Shown here piece by piece: positions 12,783-23,900 of a stretch of 64,000 nt of DNA. Position numbers and translations under genes: made by a program. The notes beneath the pieces were generated by a model. It was not told where the DNA came from. It did not search any database and was given only the letters and a program-made list of their open reading frames with translations. The stretch lies in the NCBI RefSeq assembly GCF_030269925.1, contig NC_085117.1, forward strand, positions 14,942,731 to 15,006,730, given 5' to 3'. Each line of letters begins with the position of its first letter. The first letter of the stretch is position 1. The DNA comes from Bombyx mori. Lineage: Eukaryota; Arthropoda; Insecta; Lepidoptera; Bombycidae.

Positions 12783-13064
12783 GTAGTAAAAATCAAAAAC
12801 CCGCAAAATTATAATTTGCGTAATTACTGGTGGTAGGACCTCTTGTGAGTCCGCACGGGTAGGTACCACCACCCTGTCTATTTCTGCCGTGAAGCAGTAA
12901 TGCGTTTCGGTTTGAAGGTTAGGGCAGCCGTTGTAACTATACTTGAGACTTTAGAACTTATATCTCAAGGTGGGTGGCACATTTACGTTGTAGATGTGCT
13001 CCAGTAACTACTTAACACCAGGTGGGTTGTGAGCTCGTCCTCCCATCTAAGCAATAAAAAAAAA
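12783..13064 (+). mobile_element. BMC1 LINE 3'-end copy, extended 5'
   Basis: This copy carries the upstream module AAATCAAAAACCCGCAAAAT plus TATAATTTGCGTAATTAC before the usual CTGGTGGTAGGACCTC start. It therefore extends about 50 bp further 5' than most copies. It ends with GCAATAAAAAAAAAG. It belongs to the same series as the tRNA-headed copies at 42661 and 45826. Confidence 0.88.
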
Positions 13065-13497
13065 GAATTACACGATTATATTATTTATAAAAATCAATTA
13101 TAAATTGAGTTTAAAATCACGCCAAGACTCCGAGAAAAATAAAAATAAAACGACACACTACATATTTAGATATAAAAGCGTTTTTCCCAAATGTGCTCCT
13201 GATATCGAGAGATATTAGTTTTTTTTTTTAAACTATAAATCTCAGTTCGTCCGGAATGCTACATCAACCCTAAATGCAGGACGTAGAGACGAGAGTGCGA
13301 TTACACCTGTCTGCGGTTCCCACGCGTCGCGACCACATCTCAAGCTATTGACACTTACTATTACGATTTCATCAGCACTTGTGTGTGTCATAACGAGTTC
13401 AAATTTTATTGATATTTTCATTCTCTAAATCGGGAGTGTGAACAGACTTTAATAATCTTGAGAGTAGCTAGGAGCGTGTGTAAATTAATATCTTATA
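13065..13497. other. AT-rich DNA, no recognisable gene
   Basis: A GC-richer patch at 13290-13345 has no recognised identity. Otherwise there is nothing specific. Confidence 0.4.
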
Positions 13498-13612
13498 CCG
13501 ACATCTATTGGCGAATAATAATACTATTTTTCATAATTGAGAGCAAATAACTGTTTTAAAAACACAATAAGACTAAAGCTATTTCAGAAGATGGCGTTGT
13601 TAAGCCACCCGA
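13498..13612 (+). mobile_element. Helitron fragment, family of 43930
   Basis: The segment CATCTATTGGCGAATAATAA through AACACAATAAG... and AAGATGGCGTTG matches the interior of the Helitron-like element at 44078-44148. The 3' hairpin present there is absent here. It is a truncated or decayed copy. Confidence 0.6.
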
Positions 13613-14385
13613 AGCCAATGAGTGTTTGGTTTAAAGTTAGACCAAGAAAATGAATTGTTTATTTATATTATTTGTGTCTTTTCACACTTTTTAACTCACT
13701 CAAAAATGCCTAAACAATCTTGGAATATTTCGTCATTTTATCAATATGTAATTCGTATTTAAATATAATTTCTAAAAAACAAAATTTATCATCGTTTACT
13801 CTGACTTAACGGAGAAAAATATACTTATCAATACTATCCGAACTAGGTAATTATGAGAGCTCGTACAGTTCATTGTCGATCCGAGGAAGTATGCTAACTT
13901 ATCTTCGCCTTATTCAACTGTCGCGATGTTGGCAAGATATGCAAGGTATCATTGAGTTATTGTGTGAAAGATTCCATTTGCTCTATGTTGATGTACAAGA
14001 AAGTAAAAATTATTCAGGGAATTTATATTGAATCATTTAGCCTCAATGAAAATCAACAAGTATTGATAACTCGCTTATCTCCAGGTCTTACGGCTCCAGA
14101 GAAACCATATAAAAAAACCGCCAACCTAAATCTAACTTTAATTGTGAATACTGTACTTAGTAGTGTAAATTAATATTAATCTAACTTCCCACAGAATGAT
14201 TATAAGGAATGTTAATTTACGGCAACACTGTACGCTATTAGTAAAACCTAACCACGCTCTTTTTTGACAATCGCGAAATATTGTAAGAGGAATTATGAAT
14301 ATGTACTTATGTATATGTATATTATATTTTATTGTAGTCACTTTTCCGCTGTCTATCGTATGTCAAATGGAAGTTTTCTTTTTAG
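13613..14385. other. AT-rich DNA, no recognisable gene
   Basis: The plus ORF at 13952-14173 (73 codons) and the minus ORF at 14138-14341 (67 codons) show no recognisable motif. Confidence 0.4.
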
Positions 14386-14503
14386 TACTGAGAGACTCAA
14401 GGTGGGTGGTGACACTTATGTGGTAGATGTCTATGAGCTCCGGTAACCACTTAACACCAGGTGGGCCATGACCTCGTTCAACCACAGAAACAATAAAAAA
14501 AAA
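14386..14503 (+). mobile_element. BMC1 3'-end fragment
   Basis: Only the last roughly 115 bp are present: ACTCAAGGTGGGTGG, GTAGATGTCTATGAGCTCCG, TTAACACCAGGTGGGC, then AATAAAAAAAAAG. This is a strongly 5'-truncated insertion. Confidence 0.85.
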
Positions 14504-15364
14504 GCATGAGATATATGTATGTATGTACATTTTTATATATTGAGGAAAACTTGACAAATAAAAGTGAGCCTCGTACGATTTTTAAATTGAAGGTGTGATA
14601 ATCTTGATGGCAATAGTCGTAACTAAAAATTCTTGGCCGTTTGATGTGTGATGACGATCGTTTGTCGGAAATTATAAATTTAAAGTGAAGAATGTATTTT
14701 TTTTTAAATTTATTTTGGTAATTTTAGTAAGTAATATATTAATTTAAATCACGCCTACAAATATTTTTACAAATACTTTTAGATGTTAGTTCCTGGATTT
14801 AAATTTATTTTACGATAATAAGGTTGTCACGTTCGTGATTTTAGAAGTCGCTGCTAATACGTACGATAAATGTTAACTTATTTTCAATTATATGAGGTTT
14901 CAATTGTTAGGTTAATTGTATTTTGTGGGTCAATAGGTATATTCTTTTATTTTATTGTAAAAGGCAAAGGCATCTAATTTTAAAAGATTTATGCTGTTAA
15001 CACGATATTCCCTGAGGCTATTGAGTTTTTCAAAAATATTTATTTTCATTAAACGACGGGTGAAAAAGGGTCTTTACATAATCAACGTGTTCCCGTTCCG
15101 TGTAAAAGTTCGCCATTAAAGTACCGTTGCATGGTACAATTATGTTATTGGCGCCGGAGCTACCGATTCGACACACATAAACTGGTCAAACTAGATGTTT
15201 CGGTCCAGTTTGTTTGCGTTTAGCAACTTTGACTGTTTACTTTAAAAATTTAAATTACGATTGGTATTGGATATCGTTTTCATTGAATGTTTGGTGTTAT
15301 GTAAGGTTGGTTTGATATGATCGACTGTGTCATAATTTTATGCTTTTTAGTGATTTAGGTAGCC
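14504..15364. other. AT-rich DNA, no recognisable gene
   Basis: Unique AT-rich sequence with short T-runs. I see nothing specific. Confidence 0.45.
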
Positions 15365-15661
15365 TTTTTTTCCCTTCCTATGCCGATAGCCTTAAGAGGC
15401 TATATCAGCGTTACCCTAGTGTGTAGGTGAGCTCTCGGGTCTCAAACCGGAGGTGTTGGTAACACTGGCCCTAGCAAGAGCAGTACTTCGTAAAATCTGC
15501 CACCGGATCGGAAACGCGACCCACTGAGAAGATCCGGTGAGAAACTCAGTGGGCTGTGTCTATGGGTTAATTTACTCGCCGAGCCCTTTGTCATAAGCGA
15601 CAAGTTCGGCGAGGACGGTGACCGGTGCTTGAGGTACCTAAAAGCACCGTTAATGGATCGA
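15365..15661 (-). mobile_element. Bm1 SINE
   Basis: The T-run at 15365-15371 is the complement of the SINE A-tail, so the sense strand is minus. The order is CGATAGCCTTAAGAGGCTAT, CCCTAGCAAGAGCAGTACTT, CCCACTGAGAAGATCCGG, then GGTACCTAAAAGCACCGTTA at the SINE 5' side. It is close to full length but lacks the last GGATCCGTAATGACGTG block. The 75-codon minus ORF across it is chance. Confidence 0.9.
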
Positions 15662-15887
15662 TATAGCATTACACAACTTGTTCAGTACGAGATAACGGTT
15701 TAGAAATGTTATTTATTTAGAAACACACGCAGGAACCTAGGGTTCCGGTGAGATCACGGTTCCGGTAACCAGAAATGACAAACTGGCCAATTTCACATAC
15801 ATAACAGTTTGAATATCATTCACCAGGTTTATTGAAACTGATGATTTGAATAAAGTCGTTTTTACGTTAAAATAAGTTTTTCCTTAG
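15662..15887. other. Spacer between Bm1 and an R1-clade fragment
   Basis: The repeated GGTTCCGGT near 15742 and 15758 is the only visible pattern. Confidence 0.35.
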
Positions 15888-16203
15888 ATGGTAAAAGAAC
15901 GCATTGACCACGTAGTAGTCGGTGATCACCGGGGCGTGGATCCCAGTGTGGTCAGAGCGCGGAGGGTCCAATCTCGGTGGGCCGTGCTGGAGTCATGGTC
16001 CAGGTGGCTGGTCGATCCTTCAGCTGGTCGTAGGACCGTCGAGGCGATTCTCCCGGCCCTTGTGGATTGGGTGAATCGTGATAGAGGACGCCTCACTTTC
16101 CGCCTCAGGCAGATGCTCACTGGGCATGGTTGCCTCGGTGAGTTCCTGTACCGGATCGAAGCCGAGCCGAGGGCAGAGTGCCACCATTGTGGTTGCGACT
16201 TAA
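15888..16203 (+). pseudogene. R1-clade LINE ORF2 C-terminal fragment
   Basis: The frame reads ...TVEAILPALVDWVNRDRGRL then TFRLRQMLTGHGCLGEFLYR and a truncated C-x2-C (CHHCG). This is the region between the reverse transcriptase and the zinc knuckle of R1-clade LINE ORF2 proteins. The same block occurs in the element at 60588-62234 (LSFRLTQVLSGHGCFGRYLW, CHQCG). The two differ at many positions, so they are different families of one clade. The coding similarity stops after the first two knuckle cysteines, where the sequence passes into AT-rich DNA. There is no poly-A, and the 5' limit is unclear. It is a dead fragment. The open frame continues to 16262 by chance. Confidence 0.75.
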
Positions 16204-16476
16204 CACATGAAATTGAACTACATTACGGACATAAAACTATATACACGCATTTTAGTTATTAGGCCACTTAATTTCATAACAACGAAGCGATAAAGCTTGC
16301 TTACCTGGCATTTCAGTATCATACACAATCAATTGAAAAGAAGCATTTTAAAGATTGCATTCGATGTTTTACAACAAGGAAACAATTACAATTATGGTAC
16401 AATAGGAAGGAACGTCCATTCTACAAAGGAATATTGTCACCACGATGCAACCTTAAACGGCAGCCTTTAACGCCGT
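16204..16476. other. AT-rich DNA between two LINE insertions
   Basis: No element recognised. The string AACGCCGT at 16469-16476 recurs immediately after the 3' tail of the following LINE and may be its target-site duplication. Confidence 0.35.
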
Positions 16477-16686
16477 GAAATTTCTACTGTGGGTAGTTGA
16501 AGTGTATACACTAGTTTGTTGAGCTCTCAGTGTTTTTAATTGTTAAAAATATATATTTTTACCTATTCATATCTAAATGCTATAATTTGGGTTCCAAAAC
16601 TTGCTTCACAACAGCTCATAACAAGTTCTCTCTATTAATATCACTTCACATCATCACTACTGCCACATCATCAATAGCGCCGCATC

Positions 16687-17448
16687 ATGGATCTGTACAC
16701 TAAGTTACAAGAGGTGGAATCAAGCGTTGTGCAGAGGATGACTGAGTTTGAAGCAATGCTGAGCAGTCACCAGTCACCACACACGGACCTAGGCAAGTTG
16801 TCACAAGATTTCATCGCATTCCGGAATCTCACACTACAAACACTCAACATGCTGAGGTCACAGATGGAGCTTGTTCTCTTGGGGTTGGACAGGCATGAGA
16901 TGGCGTCGCGTCGTAAGGTCCTTCTGTTTCATGGAATCCCGGAGTCAGATGCCACAGACCCAGCAACAGCAATTGTGGGTATATTAACCAACCAAATGAA
17001 GGTGGCTGGTTGCACAGAAGAGGACTTAACTGCTTGCTATCGGTTAGGCTCCAACACCAATAAGCCTAGGCCTATATTAGTCAGGTTCATGAGTTTGAGG
17101 CGATGCAATGAAGTGTGGAAGAACAAGACACTCCTGAAGGGTTCTAGGGTCATCATTTCAGAATTTCTGACCAAATCACGTCATGATGTCTTTTTGGAGG
17201 CCCGCTCTCATTTCGGCGTTAAGCGCTGCTGGACAACAGATGGGAAAATAATCGTCCTTCTCCCGGATAATAAACGCAGTAAGATTGAACAGATGTTTGA
17301 ACTTCAGCATCTGAAAACCAAGTTTCCCTCGGCTCAAAAAGCGCAAGGAGCTCCTCAGTCATCTGGGAAATCTCATGACGAACCCAAGACGGCACCAAAA
17401 TCAGCGGCAGAGCGAGAAATCGGCAAGAGGACGACTCGTCGAAAGTAG
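16687..17448 (+). CDS. LINE ORF1 protein (RNA-binding, chaperone-like)
   Basis: 253 codons, from an ATG preceded by CCGCATC to TAG at 17446-17448. Residues 1-70 are polar with spaced hydrophobics (LQEVESSVVQRMTEFEAML), consistent with an oligomerising helix. Residues about 76-165 match the LINE ORF1 RRM-like domain: RRKVLLFHGIPE at 76-86, the YRLG block at 118-121, RPILVRF at 128-134, and GSRVIISEFLTKSR at 152-165. The C-terminus from 210 is basic, rich in Lys, Arg, Ser and Pro. No CCHC knuckle is visible, unlike ORF1 of many Jockey elements. By family knowledge such proteins bind the element RNA and help reverse transcription. It lies 521 bp upstream of ORF2, so ORF2 would need internal initiation or reinitiation. 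Confidence 0.85.
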   Translation: MDLYTKLQEVESSVVQRMTEFEAMLSSHQSPHTDLGKLSQDFIAFRNLTLQTLNMLRSQMELVLLGLDRHEMASRRKVLLFHGIPESDATDPATAIVGILTNQMKVAGCTEEDLTACYRLGSNTNKPRPILVRFMSLRRCNEVWKNKTLLKGSRVIISEFLTKSRHDVFLEARSHFGVKRCWTTDGKIIVLLPDNKRSKIEQMFELQHLKTKFPSAQKAQGAPQSSGKSHDEPKTAPKSAAEREIGKRTTRRK

Positions 17449-17969
17449 TATGGCGGTATCTTGAACTTATTCATAGATGTAACACTAAAAACTTAGTTAT
17501 CTATTCGAGGTAGTTGTAATGCGTTTTTGAACATTATTTCGATCAACTTTCAAAATTACCAACATATAAAAATTTTGATTGTAAATAATTGTAATAGAAC
17601 TGACAGATAGATAAGTGATAATCATAGATTATGCACTTAGTAGTAGCAGCAGTAGGGTTTTTCTCGAAGAGAAAGGCAATGGAACTATGCCATACAGCCA
17701 ACTCTTAAGTTTTATATTGTCAATATAGATTATACATTTACTTAATATATTTGTGACAATGATAATAGAATTTGCGTTTTGTTTTTAGTATGTACATTTT
17801 CTGACTTAGATTAAAGTGATTTGCCAATCTCGAAAGGAGCGTTTGTGAAGTAAGTTACAGTTGTAAATCTTTAGATTTTAGTTTTACGTTAGCTTTATTT
17901 ATTTTTTAGTGTTTTCTATTATTTTACTGTATTTTTGTTTAGTATATATTTATATTATATTATCTTAGT
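17449..17969 (+). other. Inter-ORF region of the LINE
   Basis: 521 bp of AT-rich sequence between the ORF1 stop and the ORF2 ATG, with stops in all plus frames. Two-ORF LINEs usually have overlapping or closely spaced ORFs, so this gap is unusually long. It could hold an internal translation signal or the remnant of an N-terminal ORF2 extension. Nothing specific is visible in it. Confidence 0.6.
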
Positions 17970-20915
17970 ATGTCAAATTTAGATATTAATGATGCCTTCT
18001 TCTCATGCTCTTCCTCAAGCTCGTCTGACATAAGCTATGGTAGTGCATTTAGTGAGGATGATGACTCAACTCATTTGCGAGACTTGATTCAAGCAAAATT
18101 TTCGCCGTTTCCTAAGTTCCTCAACATCGTTCACATAAACGCACAGAGTGTCCCAGCCCACTATCCCGATCTCTTGTCCTCTTTCGATTCCAGTGTCGTC
18201 CATGCAGTACTCATCTCTGAATCCTTTCTTAAACCTGCTCTTCCCTCTACTCAGTACTCTCTACCTGGGTATCGCTTATTACGCAACGACAGAACAGGGA
18301 AAGGAGGAGGTGGCGTAGCGATTTATCTTCGTTCTGATATTCCTTCTAAAGTTATTGATGCGTCCCCAGGTGAATATACGCAGTCCGCAGAAAACCTATT
18401 TATTGAAATCTCCTTTCACCATACTAAGCTTCTTCTAGGCGTTCTTTATAGCCCCTCTTCTCATGTTGACTATTTCTCCTCTTTCGAATCTAAACTTGAA
18501 TCTCTTTCCCCCCTTTATGATCATACAATAATTCTTGGTGATTTTAACACCTGCCTTCTGAAATCTGACAGCCGTGCTGATAAACTTCGTGCGGTAGTTA
18601 CTTCTCTCAACTTAAATATCCTCCCTCTTGCAGCTACACACTGTGCACCTCAATATCAAGACCACTCCCTTCTGGATTTAATTATTGTTTCTGAATCCAA
18701 CATGGTTGCTACACACGGACAACTATCGGCTCCTTTTTCCTATCATGATTTAATTTATCTCTCCTACAAGATTCGTCCTCCTAAACCCAAACCCAAATAC
18801 CTTTTCCTTCGTAGCTTCAAGGGTATAGGCGTGGAGCGATTGCGGGCTGACGCGAGGAATGTTGACTGGTCGACTGTCTTCGGCTCTGACACGATCGATG
18901 ACATGGTTTGTTCTTTCAATAAAAATATCTCGCTTCTTTATGATAATCATGCTCCCATCAGACGTGTCAGAGTTAAACAGTTACCCTCACCTTGGTTATC
19001 CGACTCAATTAGGCAGATGATGGCCAGGAGAGATAAGGCTAAACGCAGATACAGAAAGCTCCCAACCGAAGACAATCTTACAACTTACAAGAAACTTCGT
19101 AATCGTTGCAATCGGATGTGTAGAGATGCCAAAAGACGCCATATTCATAGCTCCTTAGAGGGTCTGAACACATGCCAAATCTGGAAATTCCTTAATTCAC
19201 TAGGCATTGGCAAACAGTTAAACGAAACTTCCTTTACTATTAACCTCGACGCTTTAAATAAGCATTTCTCTCAAGCTCCCATTATTCTTAATGACAGTAC
19301 AAAGTCATCTACACTATTACAACTTTCCAAAAGGCCTTTACCCATGTGCACTCCTTTTACTTTCACTCCGGTTACAGAGTGTGACGTTAAGAGATCCATC
19401 CTCTCTATTTCCACTAGGGCTGTGGGTGAGGATGGGATTCACCTTCAGATGATCCTTCTGCTTGTGGATGAGCTTGTCCCTATCATTACATATATTCTTA
19501 ACTTCTCTCTCTCAAAAGGCTCATTCCCAAGTAGCTGGAGAAAGGCTCATGTTCTCCCACTTCCTAAGGTCCCTAATCCTTCCTCTTTTTCTCAGTTTCG
19601 TCCAATCTCAATACTTCCCATTCTCTCTAAAGTCTTGGAGGGTTTAGTCCAAAGACAGCTCACTATCTACCTTAATAAAAACAATCTCCTCAACTCTTTT
19701 CAGTCTGGTTTCCGCCAAGGCCACAGCACGGTCACTGCATTGCTCAAGGTCACTGACGACATTCGCCACGCGATTGATGTGGGGCAGCTAACCGTGTTGA
19801 CCTTATTGGACTTCAGCAGTGCTTTTAACTCAGTAGACTTTGACATCCTTCTAAGTATCCTTGGATCTCTTAATGTATCTCCACTTGCCCTAACCTGGTT
19901 TGAATCTTATCTCCGGGGACGCTCGCAGTGTGTCCGTTCTGATGATGCTACTTCAAAATGGTGTGATTTAACTGCGGGTGTACCTCAAGGTGGCGTACTA
20001 TCCCCTCTCCTTTTCTCTATTTTCATTAATGAAATTACTCAGGTGCTGACTTCTCACTACCATCTCTACGCTGACGATTTGCAGATTTATAGACATTTTA
20101 AAGCTGATGACGTTGCTCTAGCTATTGCTGAAATCAATGGAGATCTTGGTAGAATTAGTGCTTGGGCTAAATCTTTTGGACTTCTTGTGAATCCATCAAA
20201 ATCACAGGTCATAGTAATTGGTAGTTCCTATAGGTACAACACGATTGACCACATTAATTTGCCCCCTGTGACGCTAGATGGAATTCCAATCGCTTATTCT
20301 AAAACAGCAAAAAACCTAGGTATCGTTCTTGATTGTCATCTCTCTTGGTCCAGTCAGATAAACTTAGTTAGCAGGAAAGTGCATTGCACGTTTCAGTCTC
20401 TCAAGCGTCTTCAGCGTTTCTTGCCCTTTGAAGCTAAAGTCACCCTGGCCCAATCCCTTATGCTTCCTCTCCTTGACTATGCAGATGTCTGTTTCCTGGA
20501 CGCCGCGGAGGGGCTGTGGGACAAACTGGAAAGGTTACAAAATTTATGCATACGCTTTATTTTTGGTTTACGCAAATATGATCATGTCTCGCAGTACAGA
20601 TCACAACTTAATTGGTTACCTATCCGACTTCGCCGTGATGTACATGTTTTATGTATGCTGTTCAACATCCTTAATAACCCAGCTGTTCCCCGGTACCTCC
20701 GTGAGCGCTTCGAGTACCAGATGCCCCGAGGTGTACCCTGTCGTACAAGTAGATCCCTTCTCCTTAATTTTCCCCCTCACTCCTCCAGCCGCTACGGCGG
20801 TTCGTTCACTGTGCAGTCTGTGCGTCTGTGGAACTCAGTTCCACACTCAATCCGTGCAAGTCCCTCACTTGAGGTATTCAGGAAGGCATTAAAGAAGCAC
20901 TATCTATCTATTTAG
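17970..20915 (+). CDS. LINE ORF2: AP-like endonuclease plus reverse transcriptase
   Basis: 981 codons. An N-terminal exonuclease-endonuclease-phosphatase (AP-type) domain spans about residues 50-265, with the expected catalytic positions: N57 in HINAQS, E84 in LISESFL, D191/N193 in ILGDFN, and H259-D260 in SYHDLIYL. The reverse transcriptase spans about 520-790: WRKAHVLPLPK at 523, FRPISILP at 543-550, SGFRQGHST at 579-587, catalytic D614 in LLDFSSAFNSVD, GVPQGGVLSPLLFSIF at 670-685, and the YADD active site at 700-703. This is followed by the NLGIVLD primer-grip-like motif. The C-terminus ends with a LWNSVP...FRKALKKH block typical of CR1/Jockey-type ORF2. All three catalytic aspartates are present with no stop or frameshift, so the enzyme could be functional. 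It nicks target DNA and copies the element RNA at the nick. Confidence 0.95.
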   Translation: MSNLDINDAFFSCSSSSSSDISYGSAFSEDDDSTHLRDLIQAKFSPFPKFLNIVHINAQSVPAHYPDLLSSFDSSVVHAVLISESFLKPALPSTQYSLPGYRLLRNDRTGKGGGGVAIYLRSDIPSKVIDASPGEYTQSAENLFIEISFHHTKLLLGVLYSPSSHVDYFSSFESKLESLSPLYDHTIILGDFNTCLLKSDSRADKLRAVVTSLNLNILPLAATHCAPQYQDHSLLDLIIVSESNMVATHGQLSAPFSYHDLIYLSYKIRPPKPKPKYLFLRSFKGIGVERLRADARNVDWSTVFGSDTIDDMVCSFNKNISLLYDNHAPIRRVRVKQLPSPWLSDSIRQMMARRDKAKRRYRKLPTEDNLTTYKKLRNRCNRMCRDAKRRHIHSSLEGLNTCQIWKFLNSLGIGKQLNETSFTINLDALNKHFSQAPIILNDSTKSSTLLQLSKRPLPMCTPFTFTPVTECDVKRSILSISTRAVGEDGIHLQMILLLVDELVPIITYILNFSLSKGSFPSSWRKAHVLPLPKVPNPSSFSQFRPISILPILSKVLEGLVQRQLTIYLNKNNLLNSFQSGFRQGHSTVTALLKVTDDIRHAIDVGQLTVLTLLDFSSAFNSVDFDILLSILGSLNVSPLALTWFESYLRGRSQCVRSDDATSKWCDLTAGVPQGGVLSPLLFSIFINEITQVLTSHYHLYADDLQIYRHFKADDVALAIAEINGDLGRISAWAKSFGLLVNPSKSQVIVIGSSYRYNTIDHINLPPVTLDGIPIAYSKTAKNLGIVLDCHLSWSSQINLVSRKVHCTFQSLKRLQRFLPFEAKVTLAQSLMLPLLDYADVCFLDAAEGLWDKLERLQNLCIRFIFGLRKYDHVSQYRSQLNWLPIRLRRDVHVLCMLFNILNNPAVPRYLRERFEYQMPRGVPCRTSRSLLLNFPPHSSSRYGGSFTVQSVRLWNSVPHSIRASPSLEVFRKALKKHYLSI

Positions 20916-23900
20916 TATTACTTATATATATTTATTTTATGTATTTCATTATATATGTACGTGTATGTATATGTTTACGTTATTTATGTGTGTATGTATA
21001 TATATGTAGTCTAATATATTATGTATTAGTGGTTTTTTTTTTGTTTTTTTTTATTAGATTGTAAATTGTTTAGATTGTATTCTTCTACCCACTCATTTAA
21101 AGCTTTCCTTCGTTAAGAACGGTTAGCTGGTAGAAAACTCAATTGTTGAGTTAAGCTCGCCATTTTTTTATATCTTACGCAATTATTGTAATATTAACTG
21201 TGTGTACAATAATAAAGAATAAAGAAACGCCGTTGACTGACTGCGACCTGTCCGAACTTGAAACTGCAATGAGAGGCCTCTGAGCGACATTGTCCTTTCG
21301 ACTCATGCGTGCAGGTGCAAGATGACGTCACGACCATGAGAATACCTCGAGAGTTGCCATTCTCACGCCTTCGCGAGACTGCCGGGACCAGTTTGTCCAT
21401 TAAAAGTGCCGTTAATGCACCGCGGGTTCATTATAGCGGGCTCTGATAAATTGTCATCTATATGTTGTCCTTCTGGCTTGTTAAAGCGGTTCTCAACTGA
21501 ACTCATTACTATGTTAATAAGGCCTTACGACGCTGTCAGCGATGGCCGTCCCGTTTCTGTGTTGTTTACACTGAATTACAATTACTGAAATAAATGAGTG
21601 TGTGTACGTGTCCTTACAAACTAGCTTTCCTCGATATTAACTTAATTCGTCTCCAGAATAATTTATTATGCTATGCAGCAAATAACATATTTATCGAGGC
21701 TTGTTAACAGCATGGGTAGTGTAATGAAAATCACTTTATTTATATTTGTTGATTTTTTTAAGGGATTTGATGACCTGGTAACTGAGACCTTTAAGTCATG
21801 TCTTATTTTAATTTATATTCATATTTTTATGAAAAATGATATTATGGAGTGAAATGATATGAAGATGATTAATTTGAGACATTAATCAACTGGGATGAAA
21901 TTAAATAAAATGAAATGGGATGAAATATAATCTCAGTAAAATGGTGGTCATTTACTAAGATTTTTTGAGTGGACTTTTTGGAGGATCCCGAGAAGTTATG
22001 TCCAGCGGCTTTGTTTCATTTTCCCACATTTGTGCACTTTCACAGATATTAAACAGTTAATAAACCACTATTATTACACATTTAAACCCGAAGAAACACT
22101 AAATAGACAAAATAAATCAAATCACACAACTTCACTCCTTGCTTTCCCGCCAAAAAGTCTATATTGGTTGAATGAGTTGAGTTGAATACTTTATCAGTCT
22201 TTAATGATTGAAACTGTTAATGTATTTTTAAGACTCTTTGCTGCTCCAATTGTTGCCAAGAATTAAAACAGGGACAATAAAAATTAAAAGAGTAGAACTC
22301 ACGGACTCCCAAATAACAACTTCAGTGACATCGTCGGACTTACATACTAATATGTATTTGTATCAATAATAAACAATATGTAGTACAATGATACCGAATG
22401 AGGACCACGGCTGCTCTTACAAGAGTGATACGACAAAGAAAAAAGAACAAATTTAAATTACAAATCTGTTTTAAAGTACGTATCTAAACAAAAACAACTT
22501 TGTCTCGACGGATACGTAAATAAAAAACAAAACAGTGTGAACAGTGATTGCATTAATAACATTCAAATCAATGGGCACCCTGATCGCTCGGATATTACCA
22601 TAAAATCAGTCCCACGACGTCAGCGTAGGGGGTGTGTGAACACCGGACCGGAAACGCGCTGATGCGTATAATGTAAACCAATTTAAATAGTGTCGCAATA
22701 CACACACGTGAACACGAGAGGAATAATTTGCATAAGTTATTCAAGTCAAGTGTTAATAAATAATAATTTTATAAGCTCTCCAAATACGAAAAAGGTGGTT
22801 GGACGTGTTGTGAGTCCGCACGGGTAGGTACCACCGCTATATCTATATCTGCCGTGAAGCAGTAATGCGTTTCACTTTGAAAGGGTGGGCAGACGTTGTA
22901 CTACATATAAAACTGGGACTTAGAACTCAGGTCTCAAGGTAAGTGGCGGCTTTTAGGTTGTTGAAGTCTATAAGCACCTTAACTCTAGTCGGGCCGTGAA
23001 CTCGTCCGGGACATTACAAGCTACACACGTCATAATGCATGCAGTAGTAAGGCGTCTAGAATCAGACTTCAATTATAATAATATGTATAAAAGGTAGGTA
23101 TTATACCTGCTTGGTTGTACTACGAATATGTTACAATTTATACACATCATTGTACATATGAGTCGACTATTATCAAAGCCGGCAATCTGACTTTTGGACA
23201 ATGATTGGTAAATCAGAAAAACGAATTATTGACTTTGTATTCCATTGGCAGTCACAAAACTCTTCGGAACGACATCTTAGATAAATAACAGGTTAACTAT
23301 TAACCTTTATTTAATGCAGGTTTTGAACCGTATTCTTTGAAGGAGACGATTATATTCAAATCAATCTGTATTGACATATCAATAATTTTTTTTTGTCCAA
23401 ATGCACATATTGCCACCTTTAATAATAGACGACTCATATTTTGTTTTGTTTGGCTCCATGTTCGTGCAATGTACTCTCGATAGTGGCTTAAAAATTTAGC
23501 TTGTTACCCTTTATTACTTGTAACCTAATTCAAAAATGATTCCAAAGTTTTTTATTTTTCTTCGGAGTTTAAGTCCGTATGAAGCCTTTTATATTAAATT
23601 TACTACCAGCCAGCAATAAGCATCTTATATTTGCACCAAAAAGGTTCTGCTATAAGCATACTTGGTAAACAAATACCCATCGCATGAGATGTGAGCGGCG
23701 ATAAGGACCAGAACAAAGGCCCTCGAAGCATGTTAGCGTTTTGCGACGTCTCGTAAAATTACCGAGGCTCGATCGTGATATACGTCGGATGTCGAACGCT
23801 AACGACTACAATGCTCTACGTGAACTAAGCTATGCTTAAACAAGACACGCGCTACAAATAATGGCGACGATTGATTAGAGAAAACGCTCATTGATAATGT

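Larger units (their letters stand above)
16477..21225 (+). mobile_element. Structurally complete two-ORF non-LTR retrotransposon (CR1/Jockey group)
   Basis: The unit comprises a putative 5' UTR, ORF1 (16687-17448), a 521-bp inter-ORF gap, ORF2 (17970-20915), and a 3' UTR with T-runs ending in a short AATAAAGAATAAAG microsatellite-like tail at 21211-21224. CR1/L2-type LINEs end in short tandem repeats and not in a long poly-A. Both ORFs are open from a methionine to a stop with no frameshift, which is rare here; every other element in the window is broken. AACGCCGT occurs at both 16469-16476 and 21226-21233, so these limits are plausible, but the 5' edge is inferred only from that. Family placement is by motif reading. 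Confidence 0.8.
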